From contig JAUXAC010000008.1 of the NCBI GenBank assembly GCA_030615035.1, positions 1 to 47,834 on the forward strand: a stretch of 47,834 nt of DNA, read 5' to 3'. Position 1 is the first letter of the stretch; every line of letters starts with the position of its first letter. Positions 31,955 through 40,243 of this stretch are shown piece by piece. This DNA comes from Dehalococcoidia bacterium. GTDB taxonomy: Bacteria; Chloroflexota; Dehalococcoidia; Dehalococcoidales; RBG-16-60-22. The notes under the pieces are model-generated. The model was not told where the DNA came from. It saw only the letters and a program-made list of their open reading frames with translations, and did no database searches. Position numbers and translations under genes: made by a program.

Positions 31955-33135
31955 TATCTGATGTTATTAAAGAGGGAGTGCATTTCGTTGAGGGTGATGA
32001 GGCGCTTGCTATGGGTTGTATTGCCGCTGGATGCCGATTCTGCTCCTTTTACCCCATCACACCGTTTAGTGAGTGCGCTGAAGCTATGGCTACCATGCTG
32101 CCAAAGCTAGGAGGAATAGCCATACAGATGGAGGATGAGATTGGCTCAATACATGCCGCTAATGGTGCCTCCATAGCTGGACTAAAGGCAATGACGGGTA
32201 CTTCCGGTCCCGGGTGCAGTGTCCACCAGGATGGATATGGCTGGGCAATAAAAAATGAGATACCGCTAGTCATTGTTGATGTGCAACGAGCCGGTCCCTG
32301 TAATGGGGTAGCCACCCTGGTTGGTCAAGGAGACCTTTATCAAGCCAAATACGGAACTCATGGTGGAAACTATGAAATTATTGCCCTCTCGCCGAGCACT
32401 GTCCAAGAGGTGTTTGACCTGGTAATTGAGGCTTTTAACCTGGCCGAAATATTCAGGCTCCCGGTTATATTCTTGATGGACGAGGTTACCGCCCACACCA
32501 GGGAAAAGTTGATTGTACCACCGTGGAGGGAGATAGAACCAAGAATAGTCGACCGCATAAGGAAACCAGATGTGCCACCTCAGGACTATAAATCCTTCGG
32601 GCATATAGCCACCCCCGAGGCAATTTCGGTTCCCTTCCCGGCGGCAGGTGATGGTTACGGTTTGTGTCTTTCTCCATATACTCACAACGAGATGGGCTAT
32701 CCTTCCACCGCCTTTCGGGAGCAGGATCGCATGGCGAGGCGGTTAATTCAGAAAGTCCGCGCCAATGCCGATAAGCTAGAAAAGTTTGAAACGGCATACC
32801 TTGATGATGCTAAATCAGCGGTTGTCTCCTACGGATGCTCGGCAAGGTCATCGTTAACCGCAGTAAAGAGGCTCAGGGAGGAAGGAGTAAAGATTGGCTT
32901 TTTCCGGTTAATAACCATCTGGCCGTTCCTCGATAAGCAGATTTATGAATTAGCCGAGGCGATGGATACTCTTTATGTGGTGGAATGTAATTTAGATGGG
33001 CAGTTATCCCGTGAGGTTCAACGGGCATCATTGGGTAAAGCCGAGGTAATACACATTGGGAAGGCTGGAGTTGAAATGCATACGCCGGATGAAGTGATAG
33101 AAGCGATTAAAAAACACACGGCTGTGACTAAGTAG
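31951..33135 (+). CDS. 2-oxoacid:ferredoxin oxidoreductase, alpha subunit
   Basis: This 394-residue subunit has the pyrimidine-binding domain of the PFOR superfamily: FYPITPFSECAEAMA near the N-terminus, QMEDEIGSIHAANGAS (the Glu region that activates TPP), TGTSGPGCSV, and a C-terminal transketolase-like domain II with VVECNLDGQLSREVQ. The set oxidatively decarboxylates a 2-oxoacid to an acyl-CoA with ferredoxin, and can run in reverse. The substrate is not determined by the sequence; 2-oxoglutarate/branched-chain type subunit layout is visible, and sulfopyruvate is a context-driven alternative. Confidence 0.92.
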   Translation: MISDVIKEGVHFVEGDEALAMGCIAAGCRFCSFYPITPFSECAEAMATMLPKLGGIAIQMEDEIGSIHAANGASIAGLKAMTGTSGPGCSVHQDGYGWAIKNEIPLVIVDVQRAGPCNGVATLVGQGDLYQAKYGTHGGNYEIIALSPSTVQEVFDLVIEAFNLAEIFRLPVIFLMDEVTAHTREKLIVPPWREIEPRIVDRIRKPDVPPQDYKSFGHIATPEAISVPFPAAGDGYGLCLSPYTHNEMGYPSTAFREQDRMARRLIQKVRANADKLEKFETAYLDDAKSAVVSYGCSARSSLTAVKRLREEGVKIGFFRLITIWPFLDKQIYELAEAMDTLYVVECNLDGQLSREVQRASLGKAEVIHIGKAGVEMHTPDEVIEAIKKHTAVTK

Positions 33136-33146
33136 GAGGTGAAACT

Positions 33147-33992
33147 GTGGTAACTGAGACGAAGATACATCCGCTTGTTGAGAAGTATTTTAGAATTGAC
33201 CGAATGCCTCACCTAGCCTGCCCGGGATGCGGGATAGGAATAGTTATGAACTATACCCTGAAGGTTATTGATGAGCTAGGTATAGACCCGCAAAAGTTTA
33301 CCTGGGTCACCGGGGTTGGCTGTAGCAGTAGACTCCCCTACGCTACCTGGCTGGGAGATTGTATTGATGCTACCCATGGGCGGGCGTTAGCTACGGCTAC
33401 CGGGCTTAAGCTAGCCCGGCCTGATTTGACAGTAATGGTCTATACTGGAGATGGTGACTGTCTATCTATCGGGGGTAACCATTTCATCCATGCCTGCCGG
33501 CGGAATGTTCCGGTTACGGTGGTAATGTTCAATAACATGATATACGGCATGACTGGAGGGCAGGTGGCTCCAACTACCCCGGTGGGTGCTGAAACCCAGA
33601 CCACTCCTTATGGTGATATTGAAGAGCCTTTTGATGGCTGCAAGCTGGCGGCGGCAGCCGGTGCGGTATATGCTTGCCGGTGGACTGTTTTCCAGCCCAA
33701 ACGCGTCATGTCCTCCCTCAAGAAGGGGCTACAGAAGAACGGCCTTTCCTATATAGAGATTTTTACCCCTTGCCCCACTCAATTTGGAAGGTATATCCTT
33801 AAGATCGGCGACCCGGTAAAGCTAGCCATCTGGACTAAAGAACAGACAGTTGACTTGAAGAAGACGGAGACAATGACCGAGGAGGAGTTGAAGGACAAAA
33901 TCATAGTTGGTGAGTACGTTGATATTGAGAAACCGAGTCTGGTTGACCGGTATGCCGAGCTGCTTGAAAAAGTCAAAGGAGTTAGTGCTTGA
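33147..33992 (+). CDS. 2-oxoacid:ferredoxin oxidoreductase, beta (TPP) subunit
   Basis: This 281-residue TPP-binding subunit contains LACPGCGIGIV (cluster/TPP region), the GDGDCLSIGGNHF motif that binds Mg-diphosphate and NNMIYGMTGGQ. It starts with GTG preceded by TAGGAGGTG. The layout is of the KorB/VorB type. A 12-bp gap separates it from the alpha gene. Confidence 0.92.
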   Translation: MVTETKIHPLVEKYFRIDRMPHLACPGCGIGIVMNYTLKVIDELGIDPQKFTWVTGVGCSSRLPYATWLGDCIDATHGRALATATGLKLARPDLTVMVYTGDGDCLSIGGNHFIHACRRNVPVTVVMFNNMIYGMTGGQVAPTTPVGAETQTTPYGDIEEPFDGCKLAAAAGAVYACRWTVFQPKRVMSSLKKGLQKNGLSYIEIFTPCPTQFGRYILKIGDPVKLAIWTKEQTVDLKKTETMTEEELKDKIIVGEYVDIEKPSLVDRYAELLEKVKGVSA

Positions 33993-33993
33993 G

Positions 33994-34551
33994 ATGAGAA
34001 CAGAAATCAGGTTAGCTGGCTTTGGTGGACAGGGGCTAGTTCTAGCCGGAATGGTGCTGGCTAGAGCTGCCGTTATGTATGCTGGCATAGAAGCGGTGCA
34101 GAGGCAATCTTATGGCACTGAGGCAAGGGGAGGAGCAAGCCGGTCAGAAGTTATAATTTCCGACCAAGTGATTGATTACCCTGGAGTGGTTTCAGGTAAG
34201 AATGACGTTCTGGTGGCTATGGGGGGAGCGGCGCTAACCAGGTATTTAAAGGATGTCAAACCCGGAGGGATAGTCATTTATGACCCCGACCTAATCTCAG
34301 ATGTGCCCAAGGATGTTGACGCTAAATTCTATGGAATTCGGGCAGCGGCAACTGCTGAACGCTTGGGGAGAAGGATCGTAGCCAACATGGTTATGGTTGG
34401 TGCCCTTACCGAACTAATCGGTGTCCTGCCCCCTGATGCAGTGAAAAAATCAGTGGCAAGTACCGTGAAAGCAGGAACGGAAGATTTAAACCTGAAGGCT
34501 ATTGATGCCGGCATTGCCGAAGCCAGGAGCTTGGCGGAGAAAGCAGCCTAA
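33994..34551 (+). CDS. 2-oxoacid:ferredoxin oxidoreductase, gamma subunit
   Basis: This 185-residue subunit has the GFGGQGLVLAGMVLARAA motif near residue 10 and YGTEARGGASRSEVIIS near 35, both typical of KorC/PorC gamma domains that contact CoA. ATG at 33994 is chosen because it follows the beta-subunit stop by 1 bp; longer frames would overlap it. The gene ends before a strong inverted repeat that separates it from convergent genes. Confidence 0.92.
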   Translation: MRTEIRLAGFGGQGLVLAGMVLARAAVMYAGIEAVQRQSYGTEARGGASRSEVIISDQVIDYPGVVSGKNDVLVAMGGAALTRYLKDVKPGGIVIYDPDLISDVPKDVDAKFYGIRAAATAERLGRRIVANMVMVGALTELIGVLPPDAVKKSVASTVKAGTEDLNLKAIDAGIAEARSLAEKAA

Positions 34552-34641
34552 AGTTGAAGCCTACCCAGTTAGTTCTAGAAATTCAGTCTACAATTTTTCG
34601 GTCTATCTCCAAAGTCAAAAGTAAACGTTACTAATGTTAGA

Positions 34642-34668
34642 GTGCCCAAGCTCTCCGAGCTTGGGCAC
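34642..34668. terminator. Bidirectional terminator between convergent operons
   Basis: A perfect 12-bp inverted repeat (GTGCCCAAGCTC / GAGCTTGGGCAC) with a 3-nt loop lies between the 2-oxoacid oxidoreductase operon and the convergent Ldh2 gene. No T tract follows on either strand. Confidence 0.65.
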
Positions 34669-34700
34669 CGACTTAAGGATAACACATCTTAACCGGAAGT

Positions 34701-35714
34701 TTAACCCCCTAGCTCGCAGAGCTGCTGCCAAAGCTTCTCGTCCAATGAAATTCCCTCCTTCATCCTTGTTGAGCGAGTTATCAGCTCTGGGTCACCGGGT
34801 AGATAAATCTGGGCAACTCCTGGAGCTTTCTTGCAGGCTTTGATTTGTTCCTGCAACCGCTCTACTCTGTCCAGGAAGTCCGGGGAGCTAGTGAACATCT
34901 GGGGGTCGATGGCGATAAAAAGGTCGCCTTTGGTGCAGATGTCCTCAGTATGTACTGTGCCTTTGACATCAGCTCCCACGGAAGCTCCGGCAAGGGCACC
35001 AGTTAAGACATCAATGGCGAAAGCCAAACAATAGCCCTTGGGACCAGCGATGGGGAGCAGAGCCCCTTCCAGTGCAGCTGCTGGGTCTTCAGTATCTGCC
35101 CCATCTTTATCTACTGCCCATCCCTTGGGTATTTTCTGCCCCTTCCGCGAGAACTCTAAGATCTTACCCCGGGCAACAACACTTGTCGCCAAATCAACCA
35201 CAATGGGCTCCCCTCTGGATGGAATTCCGACGCATATCGGGTTGGTGCCAAGAATAGCCTCCGCCCCACCCGGCGGGCTCATGGCTGGTTCGGTATTAGT
35301 AAAGGCAATGCCGATTGTTCCCTGCTTTGCCGCCTGCTCAGTATAGTAACCGAGGAAACCTATGTGGGAGGCATTTCTCAGGCTTACAATCCCGATACCA
35401 ACCTTATGTGCCTTTTCTATGGCTAGAGTCATAGCTTTCACCGCTACAATCTGGCCAATGCTATGCTTGGCATCTAATAATGCAGCGGCAGGGGTTTCTC
35501 GAACAACGCTTACCTCTGTGCTAGGGCTTATAGTACTTTTCTGTATGCCCTTCATAATGCCCAGTAGGCGCATGACGCCGTGAGAATCACGCCCCCTTAG
35601 ATTTGCCTCAACCAAATGGTCAGCAACTAGAGCCGCCTCACTTTCCAAGACCCCAGCCGATGTCAGGATTCCGATTGCCTTCTGCTTCAACTCTGTGGCA
35701 GTTACAACTTCCAT
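34701..35714 (-). CDS. Ldh2-family dehydrogenase, ComC/sulfolactate-type candidate
   Basis: This 337-residue NAD(P)-dependent 2-hydroxyacid dehydrogenase belongs to the malate/L-lactate dehydrogenase-2 family, which includes (R)-sulfolactate dehydrogenase ComC. Seen are GRDSHGVMR (His and substrate Arg region), ASHIGFLGYYTEQA, GTNPICVGIP, DLATSVVARGKI, PKGWAVDKDG and LPIAGPKGY. It would interconvert sulfolactate and sulfopyruvate, or malate/lactate and the oxoacid. It faces the comA/2-oxoacid oxidoreductase operon convergently, which makes a sulfolactate role reasonable but unproven. AAGGAGG lies before the ATG. Confidence 0.75.
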   Translation of the reverse strand: MEVVTATELKQKAIGILTSAGVLESEAALVADHLVEANLRGRDSHGVMRLLGIMKGIQKSTISPSTEVSVVRETPAAALLDAKHSIGQIVAVKAMTLAIEKAHKVGIGIVSLRNASHIGFLGYYTEQAAKQGTIGIAFTNTEPAMSPPGGAEAILGTNPICVGIPSRGEPIVVDLATSVVARGKILEFSRKGQKIPKGWAVDKDGADTEDPAAALEGALLPIAGPKGYCLAFAIDVLTGALAGASVGADVKGTVHTEDICTKGDLFIAIDPQMFTSSPDFLDRVERLQEQIKACKKAPGVAQIYLPGDPELITRSTRMKEGISLDEKLWQQLCELGG

Positions 35715-35915
35715 GTCTTTCCTCCTTAAGGTTCGAAAAGTTAGTTAATTAGTTCGCAAACTTGTTAATAGACAGGTTTTTCAGGGTGATGTTCAAGCTG
35801 CCACGCGCCAAAAGGCATCAGAATATCGCCAGAGCTTCCAATCAACACCATAATCCTATCACTCTTGCTCCAGAATGGCAAGGAACTTTAATAGCTTTGC
35901 AGTTGGCAGGTGAGC

Positions 35916-35944
35916 TTGACTTTCTATTTGACAAAGGCGATAAT
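35916..35944 (+). promoter_or_regulatory. Promoter for tRNA-Glu
   Basis: TTGACT (35916-35921) and GATAAT (35939-35944) are 17 bp apart, placing the start of transcription about 40 bp before the tRNA. The remaining part of 35715-35991 shows no convincing gene. Confidence 0.55.
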
Positions 35945-35991
35945 GCCGAATGGCGCCTACTCTGTGAGACGACCTTCTAGCTACTTTATGT

Positions 35992-36065
35992 GGCGCATTC
36001 GTCTAGGGGTTTAGGACACCTCCCTCTCAAGGAGGAGATCACCGGTTCGAATCCGGTATGCGCTA
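35992..36065 (+). tRNA. tRNA-Glu (CTC)
   Basis: This 74-nt cloverleaf has acceptor strands GGCGCAT/ATGCGCT (G1-U72 wobble), anticodon stem-loop CCTCC-CTCTCAA-GGAGG (anticodon CTC) and T arm ACCGG-TTCGAAT-CCGGT. The discriminator is A and CCA is not encoded, unlike the tRNA at 33-106. A terminator follows. Confidence 0.93.
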
Positions 36066-36077
36066 CTCAAGCATAAT

Positions 36078-36125
36078 AAAGCCGTCTGTTTGAAGCTAAA
36101 CTGGCTGTAAAGACGGCTTTTATTT
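36078..36125 (+). terminator. Terminator after tRNA-Glu
   Basis: AAAGCCGTCT and AGACGGCTTT form a 10-bp stem around a 23-nt loop, followed by TATTTTAGG. It lies 12 bp after the tRNA. Confidence 0.75.
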
Positions 36126-36270
36126 TAGGTTTTGCTAATAATTTGCTAACTAGAGAGAAGAGGTTAGACCCTGCAATGTTCCCTCATGCGTTTATCATAA
36201 GTAATACCCTTATCCTCCTTTGCCCGATTACGGCTGAGGCACCACGCGGTAGGGGGAAGATGCGTTATTA

Positions 36271-36298
36271 CCCCAGTTTCCCCTGGCAGAGCCCGCCT
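36271..36298 (-). repeat. 28-bp intergenic repeat, copy 1
   Basis: The plus strand starts CCCCAGTTTCCCCTGG and ends GAGCCCGCCT. This copy is identical over 28 bp to the one at 37161-37188 and about 80% identical to the one at 39003-39030. It lies 40-67 bp beyond the stop of the kduD-like gene. All three copies have the same orientation relative to minus-strand genes. Confidence 0.85.
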
Positions 36299-36337
36299 AG
36301 CTAGTATATGACAAGGCTCACCCGATACATCCCAGAG

Positions 36338-37108
36338 TTATCTTGACAGCCACCCACCGTCTACGTTTAATATGGCACCATCGATATAATTAGACGCTGC
36401 CGATGCCAAGAAGACAACCGCACCCTTCAAATCATCAGGTTCCCCCCAGCGGCCAGCCGGAATCCGCTCAAGGATTGACCTATTACGTACAGGGTCTTTC
36501 CGAAGTTCTTCTGTGTTCCTTGTGACAATATAGCCAGGGGCGATAGCATTTACATTTACCCCTTGCCCCGCCCACTCATTGGCAAACGCCTTGGTGAGCT
36601 GTCCAATCCCAGCCTTACTGGCAGCATAGCTAGGAATCAATATACCTCCCTGGAATGTTATCATCGAGGCAGTAAAGATTACCTTGCCCGAACCACGCGC
36701 CAGCATATCCTTCCCTATTTCGCGGGTCAAAATAAAGTGAGAGGTCAGGTTGATTTCAATTATCTTATCCCAATACTCGTCCGGGTGCTCGACGGCTGGT
36801 TTACGTAGAACGATGCCCGCGTTATTCACTAGAATATCAATGACAGGATTATCAGATTTCACCCGGGAGATAAAGTTATACAGGGCCTGCCGGTCACCAA
36901 AATCACACTTATAGCCTTTGAAGTTTCGGGCCAGAGCGTTGACCTCCTTCTCTATTTCACTCCCGGACTCCTCCAAGGTAAGACTGACACCAACGATATC
37001 AGCACCGGTCTCCGCTAGTCCCACTGCCATGGATCTGCCAATTCCGTGCTTACAACCGGTTACCAAGGCAACTTTTCCATCTAGTCTAAATTGATCCAGT
37101 ATGCTCAT
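36338..37108 (-). CDS. kduD: KduD-like 2-deoxy-D-gluconate 3-dehydrogenase (SDR)
   Basis: This 256-residue short-chain dehydrogenase has TGCKHGIGRSMA (NAD site), the ILVNNAGI strand and the catalytic Ser...Tyr-x3-Lys (SYAASKAG). NVNAIAPGYIVTRNTEELR and IPAGRWGEPDDLKGAVVFL match KduD, which forms 2-keto-3-deoxygluconate from 2,5-diketo-3-deoxygluconate in uronate degradation. The kinase and aldolase for the next two steps are adjacent, supporting this reading. The gene is bracketed by identical 28-bp repeats. A related SDR acting on another sugar acid is possible. Confidence 0.82.
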   Translation of the reverse strand: MSILDQFRLDGKVALVTGCKHGIGRSMAVGLAETGADIVGVSLTLEESGSEIEKEVNALARNFKGYKCDFGDRQALYNFISRVKSDNPVIDILVNNAGIVLRKPAVEHPDEYWDKIIEINLTSHFILTREIGKDMLARGSGKVIFTASMITFQGGILIPSYAASKAGIGQLTKAFANEWAGQGVNVNAIAPGYIVTRNTEELRKDPVRNRSILERIPAGRWGEPDDLKGAVVFLASAASNYIDGAILNVDGGWLSR

Positions 37109-37160
37109 TTCTTTCGCCTCCTTAATTTAAGCCAGTGGGTCAAAACATAAGCCCCTAGCG

Positions 37161-37188
37161 CCCCAGTTTCCCCTGGCAGAGCCCGCCT
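37161..37188 (-). repeat. 28-bp intergenic repeat, copy 2
   Basis: Identical to copy 1 over 28 bp. It lies about 50 bp before the start of the kduD-like gene and 33 bp beyond an SDR tail remnant, so copies 1 and 2 flank kduD as direct repeats. Confidence 0.85.
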
Positions 37189-37220
37189 GAAATATACGGA
37201 AACTTTTTGATTCGGTTAAG

Positions 37221-37250
37221 CTATCTTGACAGCCATCTGCCATCGACAAA
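37221..37250 (-). pseudogene. Remnant of an SDR C-terminus after kdgK
   Basis: On the minus strand, immediately beyond the kinase stop, the sequence reads FVDGRWLSR then TAG. This is nearly the C-terminus of the neighbouring KduD-like protein (VDGGWLSR). With the identical 28-bp repeat that follows each tail, it indicates a former second SDR copy whose body was lost. Confidence 0.6.
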
Positions 37251-37252
37251 AC

Positions 37253-38245
37253 TTACCGAGTTATTCTCATGCTTGCTCCACTGGCTATTAACTTTTCTAC
37301 TTCCTCTGGAGCAAACCAGTTAAGGTCGCCGGGATTTGAATGTTTCAATGCTGACACTGCAGTGCCATATTTTAGTGCTCGTTCAATGTCCTCTTTGTTG
37401 GTAAGATAACCGTACAGAAAGCCACCGACGAAAGAATCTCCGGCACCAAGCCGGTCCACTATCTCAACATCATATTTTCGGTCTTCATAAAACTTGCCCT
37501 GATGATAGACAATAGCTGTCCAGTAGTTCCTCCACACGCTGATATTCTCCCTCAGAGTGATGGCTACCACTTTGAAGTTGAAATGCTCGGCAAGCTTTAG
37601 AGCTACCTCTTTGTAGTCCTTACCTTCCAGCTGGAAAACTCTGGCGGTATCTTCCTCAGTGGTAAACAGGATATCAATGTACTCCATTAAGGGGGTGAGG
37701 GTATTCTTTGCTTGCTCCGTACTCCAGAGGCGAGCCCGGTAGTTGAGGTCAAAACTGACCAGTAAGTTTGCCTTTCGTGCCTGGCTCAGGGCTTCCCGGG
37801 TAGTCTCGGCGGCACTACTACTTAATGCCGGGGTAATCCCGGTTAGATGAAAAACCCTTGCCTCGGAGAACAGATTAGCCCAATCAACCATGCCCGGTTG
37901 TATCTTTGATACCGCCGAATTAGCCCGGTCATAGAACACTGTGCTTGGACGGGGCAGTGCCCCGAACTCAAGAAAATAGATACCGAGCCTATCCTCATCT
38001 GACCAGATAATATATGAAGTATCAATACCTTGTTCGCGCGTCTTATTTCGTACCATTCTTCCCAGGGGGTTACGAGGCAGACGAGTTATATAAGTCGTGC
38101 TCAGTCCCAGCCTTGTTGCGGTAGCAGCCACATTAAGCTCAGCACCACCGATATAGGCATCGAAGCTTGTCGTTTGCTCCAGCCGCTGAAAATGTGGTGG
38201 AGAGAGTCTTAGCATTGCTTCCCCGAAAGTGACCAAGTCAAACAT
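37253..38245 (-). CDS. kdgK: 2-keto-3-deoxygluconate kinase (PfkB family)
   Basis: This 330-residue ribokinase-fold sugar kinase opens with VTFGEAMLRLSPP and GGAELNVAATATRLG (substrate side), and carries the DRLGAGDSFVGGFLYG motif near residue 270 with the catalytic Asp in GAGD. It phosphorylates KDG to KDPG. The ATG overlaps the aldolase stop (TAATG), and the AAAGGAGG for it lies inside the aldolase gene, so the two are translationally coupled. Related PfkB sugar kinases are alternatives, but the pairing with an Eda-type aldolase is telling. Confidence 0.87.
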   Translation of the reverse strand: MFDLVTFGEAMLRLSPPHFQRLEQTTSFDAYIGGAELNVAATATRLGLSTTYITRLPRNPLGRMVRNKTREQGIDTSYIIWSDEDRLGIYFLEFGALPRPSTVFYDRANSAVSKIQPGMVDWANLFSEARVFHLTGITPALSSSAAETTREALSQARKANLLVSFDLNYRARLWSTEQAKNTLTPLMEYIDILFTTEEDTARVFQLEGKDYKEVALKLAEHFNFKVVAITLRENISVWRNYWTAIVYHQGKFYEDRKYDVEIVDRLGAGDSFVGGFLYGYLTNKEDIERALKYGTAVSALKHSNPGDLNWFAPEEVEKLIASGASMRITR

Positions 38246-38910
38246 TATTTACCTCCTTTGAGTCTTTGCCTGACCTCTCTTATCCTGACAATGTAGTCTC
38301 GCGCTTTTTGCTCCAATATCCCGTAATCTCCTTTAGCTAGGGCTTCCTTGGTTAAGTCGCCCCCCACCGCCACCGCCACTGCCCCCGCCTCAAACCACTC
38401 CGCCACATTATCCAGGTTTACCCCTCCAGTTGGAATCAGCATTGCCTGTGGTAATGGTTCTCTTATCGCCTTGATAATGCTGGGCCCAAAGAGACTGGCG
38501 GGAAAGATTTTTATGGCATCAGCCCCGCTCTCCAGGGCTTCAACCACCTCTTTGACACTCATCGCCCCGGGTATGCTGACCTTGCGGTAGCGATGGCACA
38601 TCCGGACAGTCTCGAGGTCAAAGTAAGGACTAACCACGTATTCGGCTCCGGAGAGAATAGCCAGACGGGCTGTCTCCGGGTCTAGGACGGTGCCCGCCCC
38701 AACTATTATCTCTCCGCTCTGGTATCGCGATGCCAGCTCGCGGATTACCTCAAGAGCTCCGGGGACGGTCATCGTTATCTCAATGGCGGTGATGCCACCC
38801 TTGCGGGCCGCCTCGGCTAGATTGTATCCTCGTTCAACATCAGGTGCCCGGATTATGGCAATTATGCCACCTTCGAGAATACGCCTCAGGGTTTCACACT
38901 TGTCTTGCAT
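38245..38910 (-). CDS. eda: KDPG/KHG aldolase (Eda type)
   Basis: This 221-residue class I aldolase has AIEITMTVPGA (Glu), GAGTVLDPETA, and the Schiff-base Lys in GADAIKIFPAS near residue 130, followed by MLIPTGGVNLDN. It splits KDPG into pyruvate and glyceraldehyde 3-phosphate. With the kinase and KduD-like enzyme it completes uronate catabolism. Sulfo-sugar variants (KDSG aldolases) also exist in other families, but nothing here requires that. Confidence 0.92.
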   Translation of the reverse strand: MQDKCETLRRILEGGIIAIIRAPDVERGYNLAEAARKGGITAIEITMTVPGALEVIRELASRYQSGEIIVGAGTVLDPETARLAILSGAEYVVSPYFDLETVRMCHRYRKVSIPGAMSVKEVVEALESGADAIKIFPASLFGPSIIKAIREPLPQAMLIPTGGVNLDNVAEWFEAGAVAVAVGGDLTKEALAKGDYGILEQKARDYIVRIREVRQRLKGGK

Positions 38911-39002
38911 TTTCTCCCTCCCTCACAGACCTTTTTAGTTTTGCTACGAGACCTCTCGTGGCGGTGGAAAAACACACCGAAGGGGAATATTCGCCTATAT
39001 TG

Positions 39003-39030
39003 CCCCAGTTTTCCCTTGCACAGCCCGCTA
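39003..39030 (-). repeat. 28-bp intergenic repeat, diverged copy 3
   Basis: Matches copies 1 and 2 at most positions (CCCCAGTTT kept, AGCCCGC kept; about five changes). It lies in the gap between the second Ldh2 gene and eda, about 40 bp beyond the Ldh2 stop. Confidence 0.7.
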
Positions 39031-39071
39031 ATGGTATTTTATGAGCTCTCTCACCTATGGACGCAGTATAA

Positions 39072-40169
39072 CTACCCTAGCGGTAGCCTGATGTCAAACC
39101 TCTGAGCGATATCCCGCAGTTTTCGAACGGTTCCTTCAGGAAGGGGAATACCGTTCCGAGAACGGTCGTCAAAGATTCTGTTCTCAGGCTCACCGGGAAC
39201 GAATATCTCGCTGAATCCTTCCGCCTTGGGCAGGGCTTTCAGACCATCAATGAGATTATCAATATGCTCCTTGTAACCTTCCACATCGGTAAAAGTGCTG
39301 ATGTCAATCGCAACGACAACACTGTTCTGAATATGACGACTAGAGTAGCCCGGGCGAACTTGTATGACCTCTGGTTTCTCGCCCTGCGTTAGGGGACCTA
39401 CTTCCTTGTCCAGTAGTGCCGGCTCTAGCAGCGGGTTACCCACCATGACACTGGACAGACACTCGAACATAAGTGCCAAGCCGGAGCCCTTGGGACCACC
39501 AAAGGGTAGCAGTGCCGTTCCCTCCTTAGGGTCGGTAGTAGGATTTCCGTCCTTGTCTATCGCCCAGCCCACCGGTATGGGAACACCCTTGTCGAGAGCA
39601 AGGTGGATCTTCCCCGCAGCGACCACGCTGGTGGCCATGTCCAGAATTAGTGGGCGGTGACGCTTCGCCGGCACGGAGATGGCTATCGGGCTATTGTGCA
39701 CTCCCGGAACCTTGGCACCATAGGGTACCATGTTGGGGGGATTACTAACAAAAGTGAGTCCCGCCATACCTTTCTCCGCTGCCATCAATGCATAGTAACC
39801 TATGGCTCCCTGGTGCGTGTTGTTGCGGATTGCCGCCCAACAGACGCCTACCTCTTTCGCCTTCTCAATCACCCGGTTCATAGCGAACATTGTGACTACC
39901 GCACCAAAAGCACGATCGGCATCAATTAACAGGGTGGCGGGCGTCTCCTTCATAATCTGAATGTTAGGTTTTGGGTTCATCATGCACTTGTCCACGTTTT
40001 CCACGTACCACGGAATTAGTAGCACGCCGTGGGAATCTACCCCTCGCAGGTTGGCCCATATTAACACTGTAGACTCAGTTTCTGCATCCTCCGGAGGCAT
40101 TCCTACCCGTACAAATATCTCCTTGGCGAATTGTTTCAACGGGTCTCCAAGCACTCTAGTCTCTCCCAT
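39072..40169 (-). CDS. Ldh2-family 2-hydroxyacid dehydrogenase (second)
   Basis: This 365-residue enzyme is a second member of the malate/L-lactate dehydrogenase-2 family: GVDSHGVLLIPWYVEN, NTHQGAIGYYALMAAEKG, DMATSVVAAGKI, IPVGWAIDKDG and LPFGGPKGSGLALM. It is longer than the first copy, with an extra stretch near residues 250-290, closer to ureidoglycolate or 2,3-diketogulonate reductase-like members. It stands first in the run with eda, kdgK and kduD, so reduction or oxidation of a sugar-derived 2-oxo acid is one option; sulfolactate or malate are others. Confidence 0.78.
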   Translation of the reverse strand: MGETRVLGDPLKQFAKEIFVRVGMPPEDAETESTVLIWANLRGVDSHGVLLIPWYVENVDKCMMNPKPNIQIMKETPATLLIDADRAFGAVVTMFAMNRVIEKAKEVGVCWAAIRNNTHQGAIGYYALMAAEKGMAGLTFVSNPPNMVPYGAKVPGVHNSPIAISVPAKRHRPLILDMATSVVAAGKIHLALDKGVPIPVGWAIDKDGNPTTDPKEGTALLPFGGPKGSGLALMFECLSSVMVGNPLLEPALLDKEVGPLTQGEKPEVIQVRPGYSSRHIQNSVVVAIDISTFTDVEGYKEHIDNLIDGLKALPKAEGFSEIFVPGEPENRIFDDRSRNGIPLPEGTVRKLRDIAQRFDIRLPLG

Positions 40170-40243
40170 AATTCATTCTCCTCAACAAATTTACTATATA
40201 TCAGTAAAGGCTCATCGCAACATTATTTCGAGTCACTACTTTT

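Noticed and set aside
30901..34551. Coenzyme M biosynthesis operon
   Set aside because: comA is present, but comB and comDE homologues are not visible nearby, and a ferredoxin-type 2-oxoacid oxidoreductase follows instead.
35762..35980. 72-codon plus-strand frame between the Ldh2 gene and tRNA-Glu
   Set aside because: No ribosome site and low-complexity composition; it overlaps the tRNA promoter. Possible remnant, but unsupported.
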